Shown: in pieces, positions 18,942 through 27,400 of the stretch
How positions within the stretch are numbered: position 1 is the first letter of the stretch
How the letters are laid out: every line of letters begins with the position of its first letter
Origin: Pseudomonas cavernicola
Lineage (GTDB): Bacteria; Pseudomonadota; Gammaproteobacteria; Pseudomonadales; Pseudomonadaceae
Reading direction: 5' to 3'
Length of the DNA stretch: 64,000 nucleotides
Assembly (NCBI RefSeq): GCF_003596405.1
Contig: NZ_QYUR01000002.1
Span: forward strand, 1,194,501-1,258,500
Position numbers and translations under genes: made by a program
The notes under the pieces: model-generated
What the model was told of the DNA's origin: nothing
Seen by the model: only the letters and a program-made list of their open reading frames with translations
Databases searched by the model: none

Positions 18942-20152
18942 TGCGCACCGCCGATACCCTGGGCTTCTGGCTCGGTGCTTTGCGTGGGCACCGCTCGCGG
19001 AGCCTGATGCTGCTCCTGGCCATCGCTATCGGGGTGGTTGCGGTCAATCTGCTCACCGGCCTTGGCGCGGGTGCGCGGGCCTTCGTCCTTAACGAGTTCT
19101 CGCTGCTCGGGCGCGACATCCTGATCGTTTTCCCGGGTCGCAAGGAGACCACTGGGCGCATGCCGCCGCTCACCGGCCTGACGCCGCACGAGTTGACCTT
19201 GCAAGATGTCCAGGCCATCACCCATCTGCCGGGCATCCGCCGGGTCGCGCCACTACAGGCCGGGCAGATGGAGGTGATCGTCGGCAACCGCAATCGTGAG
19301 GTGCTGACCCTGGGCACCACCCGGGACTTCTTCGCCATTCGCCAACTGACGGTCGTCCAGGGCCAGCCCCTGCCGGTGCTGGACCCGGAGCAAGCCGAGG
19401 CTGTCTGCGTGATCGGCGGCAAACTCAGGCGTGAGCTATTCGGTGCGCGTCCGGCCCTGGGTGAATGGTTGCGCGCCGGCGACCGACGCTTCCGGGTGGT
19501 CGGCATCCTCAGTGAGCGTGGTGAATCGCTGGGGATGGATTTCGCTGAAATGTTGATCATCCCGGTGGCCAGTGCCCAGGCCTTGTTCAACCGCGAGGGG
19601 TTGCTGCGGGTGTTCGTCGAGGTGCATGGGCCGAGTTTTCTGGACAGCAGCAAGCGGCTGATACTCGCCGCGCTCAAGGAACGCCACGAGGGTGAGGAAG
19701 ACATCACCCTGATCAGCCAGGACAGCCTGCTCGCCGCCTTCGACGAGATTCTCGCGGTGCTGACCCTGGCGGTGGCCGGGATTGCCGCGATCAGCCTGCT
19801 GGTGGCGGGCATCCTGATCATGAACGTGACCTGGATTGCGGTGAGCCAGCGCACCGCCGAGATCGGCCTGCTCAAGGCCATCGGCGTGACGGCGGCGCAG
19901 TTGCGCCTGCTGTTCCTCGGCGAGGTGGCACTGCTCGCCCTAATGGGAGCGCTGGCGGGGCTATTGCTGGCCGAAACGCTGCTCTGGTTGGGGCGCCTGG
20001 CATTCGATCTGCCGCTTTACGCACCCTGGTGGGCGCGGGTTAGCGCGGTGCTGCTGGCGCTCGGCACGGCGGTGCTGTTCGCCTGGCTGCCGGCTGGTCA
20101 GGCCTCGGCGCTGGAACCGGTGGCTGCGCTACGTCCGCCGGGAGCGCACTGA
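18941..20152 (+). CDS. ABC transporter permease, MacB/FtsX type (first)
   Basis: A 403-residue permease. A first membrane helix (about 21-45, SLMLLLAIAIGVVAVNLLTGLG) is followed by a large periplasmic domain (about 50-265) and three C-terminal helices (about 275-390, including LTLAVAGIAAISLLVAGILIMN and LALMGALAGLLLAETLLWLG). SQRTAEIGLLKAIG is the FtsX-family coupling motif. It overlaps both neighbours by one base. Confidence 0.92.
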   Translation: MRTADTLGFWLGALRGHRSRSLMLLLAIAIGVVAVNLLTGLGAGARAFVLNEFSLLGRDILIVFPGRKETTGRMPPLTGLTPHELTLQDVQAITHLPGIRRVAPLQAGQMEVIVGNRNREVLTLGTTRDFFAIRQLTVVQGQPLPVLDPEQAEAVCVIGGKLRRELFGARPALGEWLRAGDRRFRVVGILSERGESLGMDFAEMLIIPVASAQALFNREGLLRVFVEVHGPSFLDSSKRLILAALKERHEGEEDITLISQDSLLAAFDEILAVLTLAVAGIAAISLLVAGILIMNVTWIAVSQRTAEIGLLKAIGVTAAQLRLLFLGEVALLALMGALAGLLLAETLLWLGRLAFDLPLYAPWWARVSAVLLALGTAVLFAWLPAGQASALEPVAALRPPGAH

Positions 20153-21348
20153 TGCGCTGGCAAGATGGTTTCCGGCTGACCAGCACGGCGCTGACCTGTC
20201 GACCGTTGCGCAGCCTGCTGACCCTGCTCGGGGTGGCAATCGGGATCGCTGCCGTGGCGCTGCTCACGGCCATCGGCGAAGGCGTGCGCGGCTATGTGCT
20301 GGAGAATTTCTCGCAGTTCGGTACACGGATCATCACCGTTCGCCCGGGCAAGACGCAGACCAGTGGCCTCGGCGGCCTGCTCGGCAGCGTACGGCCACTG
20401 ACCATCAGTGATGCCGACGCGCTGCGGCGCTTGCCGCATGTCGAGGCGGCGGTGCCGATCATTCAGGGCAGCGGGGATATCCAGTTCGGTCAACTGAGCC
20501 GACGCAGCGACATTCTTGGAGGCGGCCATCAGCTGGCGCAGGCCTGGCGCATGAAGCTGAGCCTGGGCGAGTTTCTGCCCGTGGCCCGTGACGGTCGGTC
20601 GCCACCCTATGTGGTGCTCGGCCATAAGCTGCGTGTCGAGCTGTTCGGCGCACGCAATCCGCTGGGCGAGCTGATCCGCGTCGGCGGCGTACGTTTCAGG
20701 GTGATCGGCGTGATGGAGGAGAAGGGCCAGTTGCTCGGCTTCAACCTCGACGATATCGCCTACATCCCGGTGGATTGGGCGGAAAGCCTGTTCAACCGAA
20801 CCGGGGTGGTCAAAATCCATATGGTGTTCGGTGCCGGCACCACTTCGCGGGCGTTGAGCCGGCAGATTCGCCAGGTTCTCAGCGAACGGCACGGCGAGGA
20901 GGACTTCAGCCTGACCACCCAGGACGACATGCTCCGCAGTTTCAACCGCGTCCTCGGCACCCTGACCTTGGCTATCGGTGCCTTGGGGGGCATATCCCTG
21001 TTGGTCGGTGCCGTCGGCATTCTCACGATCATGACCACCACGGTGGGCGAGCGCACGGCGGAAATCGGTCTCTTGCGGGCGATTGGTGCCAGCCCGCGGC
21101 AGGTGCTCGGGCTGTTTCTCGCCGAGGCGACGCTGCTTTCCCTGGCAGGTGGTCTGCTTGGCTTGCTGTTGATGGGCCTGCTGCTCGGGCTACTGCACCT
21201 GGCCATGCCGAGCCTGCCCTTGTCGCTGCAGCCGCTGTTCCTGCTGCTGGCGCTGCTGCTGGCGGCGGTGATCGGCATTCTCGCCGGCCTGGCTCCGGCT
21301 CGACGGGCGGCCCGTCTGCATCCGGTGGCGGCGCTGCGCAGTGAATAG
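20152..21348 (+). CDS. ABC transporter permease, MacB/FtsX type (second)
   Basis: A 398-residue permease with the same plan as the preceding gene: one N-terminal helix (LLTLLGVAIGIAAVALLTAIGEG), a periplasmic domain and three C-terminal helices (including LAGGLLGLLLMGLLLGLLHL). The coupling motif is GERTAEIGLLRAIGASPRQV. Together the two permeases could form a heterodimer, whereas MacB itself is a fused homodimer. No outer-membrane factor follows. Family A repeat copy 3 begins 30 bases after the stop. Confidence 0.92.
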   Translation: MRWQDGFRLTSTALTCRPLRSLLTLLGVAIGIAAVALLTAIGEGVRGYVLENFSQFGTRIITVRPGKTQTSGLGGLLGSVRPLTISDADALRRLPHVEAAVPIIQGSGDIQFGQLSRRSDILGGGHQLAQAWRMKLSLGEFLPVARDGRSPPYVVLGHKLRVELFGARNPLGELIRVGGVRFRVIGVMEEKGQLLGFNLDDIAYIPVDWAESLFNRTGVVKIHMVFGAGTTSRALSRQIRQVLSERHGEEDFSLTTQDDMLRSFNRVLGTLTLAIGALGGISLLVGAVGILTIMTTTVGERTAEIGLLRAIGASPRQVLGLFLAEATLLSLAGGLLGLLLMGLLLGLLHLAMPSLPLSLQPLFLLLALLLAAVIGILAGLAPARRAARLHPVAALRSE

Positions 21349-21378
21349 CGGCCTTTGCTGGGTAAGTAGCACCGTTCA

Positions 21379-21528
21379 CGTAGGTTGGCGCTGAGCCGTA
21401 GGCGATACCCAACAACCGGCCTGCACGGCCGGGCTTTTCGGGCGGGAATCCAGCCGAGTTCGAGATCGAGCATTGGGAGTCGGCGACGACTCCTTGTTGG
21501 GCATCACTTCGTTCAGCGCCAACCTACG
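21379..21528. repeat. Interspersed palindromic repeat, family A, copy 3
   Basis: It has the same ends as the other two copies (CGTAGGTTGGCGCTGA, with its complement at 21513-21528) and a longer, unrelated centre. It lies between the export operon and the thioesterase gene. Confidence 0.85.
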
Positions 21529-21570
21529 CACCAACCGACCGCTGAACGGAATTGCGATTGGGGCGGGGCT

Positions 21571-21972
21571 TCAGCGGCGCGGTGGAACCGGGCGGGTGCG
21601 GCCGCTGCCGTCGATGGCGACGAAGACGAACACCGCTTCGGTGACCTTGCGCCATTCGCTGGACAGCGGATCGTCGCTCCACACTTCGACCAGCATCTGA
21701 ATCGAGCTGCGGCCGATCTCCAGGGTCTGGCTATAGAAGGACAATTGCGCGCCTACGGCCACCGGCACCAGAAAGGCCATGCGGTCGATGGCGACGGTGG
21801 AGACCCGGCCACCGGCGACCTTGCTGGCCATGGCCGTTCCGGCGAGATCCATCTGCGAGACCAGCCAGCCGCCATAAATATCGCCAAAGCCGTTGGTTTC
21901 ACGCGGTAAGGCGGTGATTTGCAGGGCCAAGTCACCCTGGGGGGTTGGATCTTCTTGTTCGAGTTCGATCAT
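21571..21972 (-). CDS. Acyl-CoA thioesterase, YciA family
   Basis: A 133-residue hotdog-fold thioesterase that hydrolyses acyl-CoA to free acid and CoA. The family motif GDIYGGWLVSQMDLAGTAMASK is split here: the catalytic Asp is in QMDLAG, and RVSTVAIDRMAFLVPV and VEVWSDD follow. Length and order match YciA. It is a single minus-strand gene, divergent from the MFS transporter at 22281. Confidence 0.92.
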   Translation of the reverse strand: MIELEQEDPTPQGDLALQITALPRETNGFGDIYGGWLVSQMDLAGTAMASKVAGGRVSTVAIDRMAFLVPVAVGAQLSFYSQTLEIGRSSIQMLVEVWSDDPLSSEWRKVTEAVFVFVAIDGSGRTRPVPPRR

Positions 21973-22280
21973 GCCTAGGGTGCCTCTGACCCATAACTCT
22001 TTAAGTGGGGCGTGGTGATCGGGCGACTCTGCAACCCGGCTATTGAGCCACGGCGTATTCGCAGAAGCCCCGACCGCTCTAGCTGGGCTTGTGGCCTGGC
22101 GAGCGGCTGATAACGGGCAGTATATCGGGCGTTGCGTCTGGCGACGACTGCCCGGTTCCAGAAATGACTGGCTAGATGTCAGAGGCTGTGTCAGTTCCCG
22201 GCAATTTGTTATCGTGCGGCACCTGCCGGGCGGGCCTGCCGTACCGCCGGCTGCTGTCTGCCTTTGAGAAGCCTAACGCC
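21973..22280. promoter_or_regulatory. Divergent intergenic region of the thioesterase and MFS genes
   Basis: About 308 bases hold the promoters of both genes. A frame open from 22176 joins the MFS gene but lacks a good ribosome-binding site and membrane-protein N-terminal features. I see no clear operator. Confidence 0.4.
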
Positions 22281-23576
22281 ATGTCATCTGTGTCCACTAG
22301 CGCTGTGCTGCCGTCACGTTCGCTGACCCGCAGCGACTATAAAACTCTGTCGTTGTCTGCCTTGGGCGGTGCGCTGGAGTTCTACGACTTCATCATCTTC
22401 GTGTTCTTCGCCGCCGTCGTCGGCAAGCTGTTCTTCCCGGCAGAAATGCCCGAGTGGCTGCGGCAGATGCAGACCTTCGGGATTTTTGCCGCCGGTTACC
22501 TGGCGCGCCCGCTCGGCGGCATTGTGATGGCGCATTTCGGCGATCTGCTCGGGCGCAAGAAGATGTTCACCTTGAGCATCTTTATGATGGCGGTGCCGAC
22601 GCTGCTGATGGGCCTGCTGCCGACCTATGCGCAAATCGGCCTCTGGGCGCCGATCATTCTGCTGTTCCTACGGGTGATTCAGGGCGCGGCGATTGGTGGT
22701 GAAGTGCCCGGCGCCTGGGTGTTCGTCGCCGAGCACGTGCCCACGCGGCATGTCGGTTACGCCTGCGGCACCCTTACTTCTGGGCTGACCGCCGGCATTT
22801 TGCTCGGCTCGCTGGTGGCGACGCTGATCAACAGCATATATAGCGCAGAGGAAGTACTGGCCTACGGCTGGCGGATTCCGTTCTTGCTCGGCGGCGTGTT
22901 CGGGCTGTTCTCCGTCTATCTGCGCCGCTGGCTGCACGAGACGCCGGTGTTCGCCGAGTTGCAACAGCGCAAGGCGCTGGCCGCGGAAGTGCCGCTGAAG
23001 ACGGTGGTGCGCGACCACCGCGGCGCGATCCTGTTGTCGATGCTGCTGACCTGGGTACTGTCAGCCGGAATCATCGTGGTAATCCTGATGACCCCGACCC
23101 TGTTGCAGACCCGGTATGGCTTCGACGCGGCCACCGCGCTGCAAGCCAATAGCCTGGCCATCGTCTTCCTCAGCTTTGGTTGCGTCGCGGCGGGCGCCCT
23201 GGCCGACCGTTTTGGCGCTGGGCGGGTCTTTGTGGTCGGCAGCCTGTTGCTGCTGGCGAGCTCTTGGACCTTCTATACCCGCCTCGGCGCGCATCAGGAT
23301 TGGCTGTTCCCGCTGTATGCGCTGACTGGTTTGTGTGTCGGCGTGATCGGCGCGGTGCCCTATGTGATGGTCAACGCCTTCCCGGCGGTGGTGCGTTTTT
23401 CCGGCTTGTCGTTCTCCTACAACCTGGCTTACGCCATCTTCGGTGGGTTGACGCCGATGGTGGTGACGCTGCTGCTTAAGGCCGACCCCCTGGGCCCGGC
23501 CTATTACGTTGCCGCGCTGTGCGGGCTGGGTCTGCTGATTGGCCTCTACCTGTTGCGTAAAGACCATCGAGCGTAG
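22281..23576 (+). CDS. MFS transporter, metabolite:H+ symporter family
   Basis: A 431-residue protein with 12 predicted membrane helices. Its N-terminus (SLSALGGALEFYDFIIFVFFA) and the loop FGDLLGRKKMFTLSIFMM are those of the metabolite:H+ symporter (ProP/ShiA/KgtP) branch; GGEVPGAWVFVAEHV is the family's helix 5 motif. The start at 22281 gives MSSVSTSAVL. Substrates in this branch are organic acids or compatible solutes; this member's is not predictable. The TAG stop lies in the left edge of a GTAGGG repeat, and a strong terminator follows at 23679. Confidence 0.92.
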   Translation: MSSVSTSAVLPSRSLTRSDYKTLSLSALGGALEFYDFIIFVFFAAVVGKLFFPAEMPEWLRQMQTFGIFAAGYLARPLGGIVMAHFGDLLGRKKMFTLSIFMMAVPTLLMGLLPTYAQIGLWAPIILLFLRVIQGAAIGGEVPGAWVFVAEHVPTRHVGYACGTLTSGLTAGILLGSLVATLINSIYSAEEVLAYGWRIPFLLGGVFGLFSVYLRRWLHETPVFAELQQRKALAAEVPLKTVVRDHRGAILLSMLLTWVLSAGIIVVILMTPTLLQTRYGFDAATALQANSLAIVFLSFGCVAAGALADRFGAGRVFVVGSLLLLASSWTFYTRLGAHQDWLFPLYALTGLCVGVIGAVPYVMVNAFPAVVRFSGLSFSYNLAYAIFGGLTPMVVTLLLKADPLGPAYYVAALCGLGLLIGLYLLRKDHRA

Positions 23577-23672
23577 GGTGGGTTAGGCCGTAGGCCGTAA
23601 CCCACCAACCGGCGCAACGCGCCGGCAATCGCGATAGCTTTCGGTGTCTCTGGCGGGTTGCACCCGCCCTAC
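23573..23672. repeat. GTAGGGTGGGTTAG-type interspersed repeat, copy 1
   Basis: It begins GTAGGGTGGGTTAGGC and has GTAACCCACC in the left half and GGCGGGTTGCACCCGCCCTAC at the right end. The MFS stop codon is part of its first bases. Related copies are at 31923-32020, 37441-37496 and 56519-56587. Confidence 0.75.
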
Positions 23673-23678
23673 AAAAGC

Positions 23679-23710
23679 AATAAGGCCCGCTATTTGCGGG
23701 CCTTATTTTT
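23679..23710 (+). terminator. Rho-independent terminator after the MFS gene
   Basis: AATAAGGCCCGC pairs with GCGGGCCTTATT (12 bp, 5-base loop) and runs into TTTTT. It separates the MFS gene from pstS. Confidence 0.93.
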
Positions 23711-23729
23711 ATGCTGGCCTTTAATCTAA

Positions 23730-23758
23730 TTGTCACATTCGGTTCATAGAGTGTTCAT
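23730..23758 (+). promoter_or_regulatory. Candidate Pho box of pstS (three 7-base repeats, 11-base spacing)
   Basis: TTGTCAC (23730), GGTTCAT (23741) and TGTTCAT (23752) are spaced 11 bases apart, the arrangement bound by PhoB dimers; the first two form an 18-base box close to the usual CTGTCAT-N4-CTGTCAT. The third unit could bind a further PhoB monomer. It lies 59 bases upstream of pstS. PhoB and PhoR are encoded at 52839-54848. Confidence 0.75.
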
Positions 23759-23816
23759 ACGGCCTGCAGATACTTGGGCCCGTTCCATCACACCCCTATC
23801 CTGCTAGGAGTAAGGC

Positions 23817-24782
23817 ATGAAACTGAAGCGTTTGATGGCGGCCCTGACTTTTGTCGCCGCTGGCGTCGCCACCGCAAGCGCGGTTGCCGCTGTTGACCCG
23901 GCTATTCCGGCCTACACCAAGACCACCGGTGTCTCCGGCAACCTGTCCAGCGTCGGCTCTGACACCTTGGCTAACCTGATGACTCTGTGGGCCGAGGAGT
24001 ACAAACGTCTGTACCCGAACGTCAACATCCAGATCCAGGCAGCCGGCTCCTCCACTGCACCGCCAGCACTGACCGAAGGCACCGCTAATCTGGGCCCGAT
24101 GAGCCGCAAGATGAAGGACGTCGAGCTTCAGGCTTTCGAAGAAAAGTATGGCTACAAGCCGACTGCCATCCCAGTTGCGGTCGACGCCCTGGCCGTGTTC
24201 GTGCACAAGGACAACCCGATCAAGAGCCTGGACATGGCCCAGGTGGATGGCATCTTCTCCGCCACCCGCCTGTGTGGCGGCGGCAACGTCAAGACCTGGG
24301 GCGACCTGGGCCTGACCGGCGACCTGGCGAAGAAGCCGGTTCAGCTGTTCGGCCGTAACTCGGTATCCGGCACCTATGGCTACTTCAAGGAAGAAGCCCT
24401 GTGCAAAGGCGACTTCAAGGGCAATGTCAACGAGCAGCCGGGTTCCGCCTCGGTGGTGCAGTCGATCAGCCAGTCGTTGAACGGTATCGGTTATTCCGGT
24501 ATTGGCTACAAGACTGCGAGCGTCAAGGCTGTCGCGCTGTCGAAGAAAGGCGGCGAAGCTTTTGATGCCACCGAAGAGAACGCCCTGAACGGCAAGTACC
24601 CGCTGTCGCGCTTCCTGTTCGTTTACGTCAACAAGGCGCCGAACAAGCCATTGGCTCCGCTGGAAGCCGAGTTCGTGAAGATGGTGCTGTCGCAATCCGG
24701 CCAGCAAGTTGTGGTCAAGGACGGCTACATCCCGGTTCCGGCCAAAGTGGCTGAGAAAGTGCTGAAAGAACTGGGCTTGTAA
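23817..24782 (+). CDS. pstS: Phosphate ABC transporter substrate-binding protein
   Basis: A 321-residue periplasmic phosphate-binding protein of the large Pseudomonas type. Signal peptide [20 protein letters not shown] with cleavage near ASAVAA; ligand loops include [23 protein letters not shown] (phosphate contacts through Ser/Thr and Arg), [10 protein letters not shown] and [12 protein letters not shown]. It is the first gene of pstSCAB-phoU, has its own Pho box and is followed by a weak terminator-like hairpin, which would allow PstS to be made in excess over the membrane components. Confidence 0.97.
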   Translation: MKLKRLMAALTFVAAGVATASAVAAVDPAIPAYTKTTGVSGNLSSVGSDTLANLMTLWAEEYKRLYPNVNIQIQAAGSSTAPPALTEGTANLGPMSRKMKDVELQAFEEKYGYKPTAIPVAVDALAVFVHKDNPIKSLDMAQVDGIFSATRLCGGGNVKTWGDLGLTGDLAKKPVQLFGRNSVSGTYGYFKEEALCKGDFKGNVNEQPGSASVVQSISQSLNGIGYSGIGYKTASVKAVALSKKGGEAFDATEENALNGKYPLSRFLFVYVNKAPNKPLAPLEAEFVKMVLSQSGQQVVVKDGYIPVPAKVAEKVLKELGL

Positions 24783-24864
24783 TACGCCCAGGTATTAGGT
24801 GGCTTATTGGCCGCCTCGATATGAATGCTCAAGCGAGGCTGGGTGATCCCTGACCTCGCATTTC

Positions 24865-24906
24865 GCAAGCCCGCTACTAGTGTTACTGGTCGGCGGGTTT
24901 TTTGCG
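24865..24906 (+). terminator. Terminator-like hairpin between pstS and pstC
   Basis: AAGCCCGC can pair with GCGGGTTT (one G-U pair) across a long loop, ending in TTTTTT. It probably trims read-through from pstS into pstC. Confidence 0.6.
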
Positions 24907-24954
24907 TCACTGCGTTGTCATGTTTCTGTAATACAGAGCCGCTAGGGTGTGCGC

Positions 24955-27240
24955 ATGAACGATTTGGCCAACTCCACCATGACTGCTAATCCCCCTCCGG
25001 TGCGGATTGATTTCAATACGCCCGAACTCAAGCGTAAGCGCCGCCTGCGTGCGCTTAAAGATCGCCTGACCCGTTGGTACGTGCTGGTCGGCGGCCTCGC
25101 CGTGCTCGCAGCGATCACACTGATTTTCTTCTACCTCGTCTACGTGGTGCTGCCACTGTTCCAGGGTGCCGAGCTGACTGCCAAGAAAGTGCAGAGCCCG
25201 GCCTGGTTGCAGGACTCCGGTAAGCCGCTGCTGCTCACCATCGAAGAGCAAAACCAAGTCGCCATGCGGGTGTCCGCCAAGGGCGAGGTGGTGTTCTTTG
25301 CCGCGAAAACGGGAGCAGAGCTGAAACGCGTCAGCTTGCCGCTGCCGGCCGGCACCCAAGTGGTCTCGCTCGGTCAGGACCAGCCCGGCACTAACTTGGT
25401 CGTGCTGGGCTTGTCGAATGGTCAGGCATTGGCGTTCAAGCATGTCTACAAAGTGACCTACCCGGACAACAAGAAAACCATCAGTCCGCAGATTGATTAC
25501 CCCTACGGCCAGGCGCCGCTGGGCCTGGACCCGCAGGGCCGTGCGCTGGAGCATGTCAGCCTCAGCGTGAATGGCGACACCCTGTTGCTGGCCGCCTCCA
25601 CCGGCAATGAACTGCACCTGCTGTCGCTGGCGCAGGAAGAGAACATGCTGACCGGCGAGACCACGCTGGAACAGGAGCGCATTGCCCTGCCGCAGATCGC
25701 CGAGCCGATCAAGGCGATGTATATCGACCCGCGCCAGCAGTGGCTGTATGTCCTCAACGGACGGGCGCATGCCGATGTCTACAACCTGCGTGAACGTTCG
25801 CTGAACGGCCGCTACAAACTGCTGGACGATGCCAATACGGAAGTCACCGCCAGCACTCAGTTGCTCGGCGGCATTTCGCTGATCATCGGTAACTCCAAAG
25901 GCGGTATCGCCCAGTGGTTCATGGCCCGTGACCCGGATGGCGAGCCGCGCCTGAAGCACATTCGCGACTTCCAGCAGGGCACTACGCCGATTGTCCAGAT
26001 CACCCCGGAAGAGCGCCGCAAAGGCTTCGTCGCGTTGGACGCCAGCGGCAAGCTGGGGGTATTCCATAGCACCGCCCAGCGCACCTTGTTAATTGAACCG
26101 GTCGTCGATGGCGCTGGCTTGCTGGCCCTGTCGCCGCGGGCCAACCGGGTGCTGGTCGAGGCCGGTAACACCTTGCAGCCGCTGACCTTGAACAACCCGC
26201 ACCCGGAAGTCTCCTTCAGTGCGCTGTGGGGCAAGGTCTGGTACGAGAGCTACGACGAGCCCAAACACATCTGGCAGTCGACGGCCGCCAACACCGAGTT
26301 CGAGCCCAAGCTGAGCTTGGCGCCGCTGACCTATGGCACGCTGAAAGCCGCCTTCTACGCCATGCTCCTGGCAGCGCCACTGTCGATTGCCGCGGCGATC
26401 TACACCGCCTACTTCATGGCGCCGCGCATGCGCCGAAAGGTCAAGCCGGTGATCGAGCTGATGGAGGCGATGCCGACGGTGATTCTCGGTTTCTTCGCCG
26501 GCCTGTTCCTGGCGCCCTATGTCGAAGGGCATCTGCCGGGGATCTTCAGCCTGTTGGTGCTGACCCCCATCGGCATTCTGCTGGCCGGCTGGCTGTGGAG
26601 CCGGTTGCCGGAGTCGATCCGGCTGCGAGTCCCGGAAGGTTGGGAAGCCCTGACGCTGATTCCGGTGGTGCTGTTGATCGGCGCGCTGGCGCTGGGCATG
26701 AGCCCGCACATGGAAAACTGGTTCTTCGCCGGCGACATGCGCCTGTGGATTTCCAATGACCTGGGCATCACCTATGACCAGCGCAACGCCCTGATCGTCG
26801 GCCTGGCGATGGGTTTTGCGGTGATCCCGAACATCTACTCGATCGCCGAAGACGCCGTGTTCAGTGTGCCGCGCAGTCTGACCCTCGGTTCCCTGGCGCT
26901 CGGTGCGACGCCGTGGCAGACCATGACTCGGGTGGTGATCCTGACCGCCAGCCCGGGGATTTTCTCGGCCTTGATGATCGGCATGGGCCGCGCCGTCGGT
27001 GAGACCATGATCGTGCTGATGGCCACCGGTAACACCCCGGTCATGGAGATGAACCTGTTCGAAGGCATGCGCACCCTGGCCGCGAACGTGGCGGTGGAAA
27101 TGCCCGAGTCGGAAGTAGGCGGCAGCCATTACCGCGTGCTGTTCCTCTCCGCGCTGGTGCTGCTGATGTTCACCTTCGTGATGAACACCATGGCCGAACT
27201 GATCCGTCAGCGCCTGCGCAAGAAATACGCAGCGCTATAA
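24955..27240 (+). CDS. pstC: Phosphate ABC transporter permease PstC, large form
   Basis: A 761-residue permease, more than twice the length of E. coli PstC. An N-terminal helix (about 42-64) is followed by a long region of about 390 residues with beta-propeller-like repeats, then the ABC permease domain with helices from about residue 460. The EAA-type loop is SVPRSLTLGSLALGATPWQ, and AVGETMIVLMATG follows. Large PstC proteins with such an insert are normal in Pseudomonas. The ATG at 24955 is preceded by a GTG two codons earlier, which is less likely. Confidence 0.93.
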   Translation: MNDLANSTMTANPPPVRIDFNTPELKRKRRLRALKDRLTRWYVLVGGLAVLAAITLIFFYLVYVVLPLFQGAELTAKKVQSPAWLQDSGKPLLLTIEEQNQVAMRVSAKGEVVFFAAKTGAELKRVSLPLPAGTQVVSLGQDQPGTNLVVLGLSNGQALAFKHVYKVTYPDNKKTISPQIDYPYGQAPLGLDPQGRALEHVSLSVNGDTLLLAASTGNELHLLSLAQEENMLTGETTLEQERIALPQIAEPIKAMYIDPRQQWLYVLNGRAHADVYNLRERSLNGRYKLLDDANTEVTASTQLLGGISLIIGNSKGGIAQWFMARDPDGEPRLKHIRDFQQGTTPIVQITPEERRKGFVALDASGKLGVFHSTAQRTLLIEPVVDGAGLLALSPRANRVLVEAGNTLQPLTLNNPHPEVSFSALWGKVWYESYDEPKHIWQSTAANTEFEPKLSLAPLTYGTLKAAFYAMLLAAPLSIAAAIYTAYFMAPRMRRKVKPVIELMEAMPTVILGFFAGLFLAPYVEGHLPGIFSLLVLTPIGILLAGWLWSRLPESIRLRVPEGWEALTLIPVVLLIGALALGMSPHMENWFFAGDMRLWISNDLGITYDQRNALIVGLAMGFAVIPNIYSIAEDAVFSVPRSLTLGSLALGATPWQTMTRVVILTASPGIFSALMIGMGRAVGETMIVLMATGNTPVMEMNLFEGMRTLAANVAVEMPESEVGGSHYRVLFLSALVLLMFTFVMNTMAELIRQRLRKKYAAL

Positions 27241-27276
27241 AACACGGCCTCCACAGGAGGCCCATCTGATGGTCCT

Positions 27277-27381
27277 CGCCCCTCGGGGAGAGGGTGGCCC
27301 GTAGGGCCGGGAGAGGGTTGGTTCGGCTTGCATGGCCTCCCTCTCCCCCAGCCCCTCTTCCTGAAGAGAGAGGGGAGAACT
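27277..27381. repeat. CCCTCTCC/GGGAGAGG hairpin-forming repeat between pstC and pstA
   Basis: GGGAGAGGG and GAGAGGGTTG on the left face CCCTCTCCCCCAG and GAGAGAGGGGAG on the right. It is a common pseudomonad intergenic repeat; similar blocks lie at 29985-30082 and 45991-46019. It may slow or trim transcription inside the pst operon. Confidence 0.6.
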
Positions 27382-27400
27382 GAAACCAAGGTAGAACTCC

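Noticed and set aside
21349..21570. Possible insertion sequence after the export operon
   Set aside because: Only the short palindromic repeat is present; there is no transposase or target duplication that I can see.
24907..26067. A 386-residue open frame on the minus strand
   Set aside because: It is antisense to pstC and has no protein-family features.
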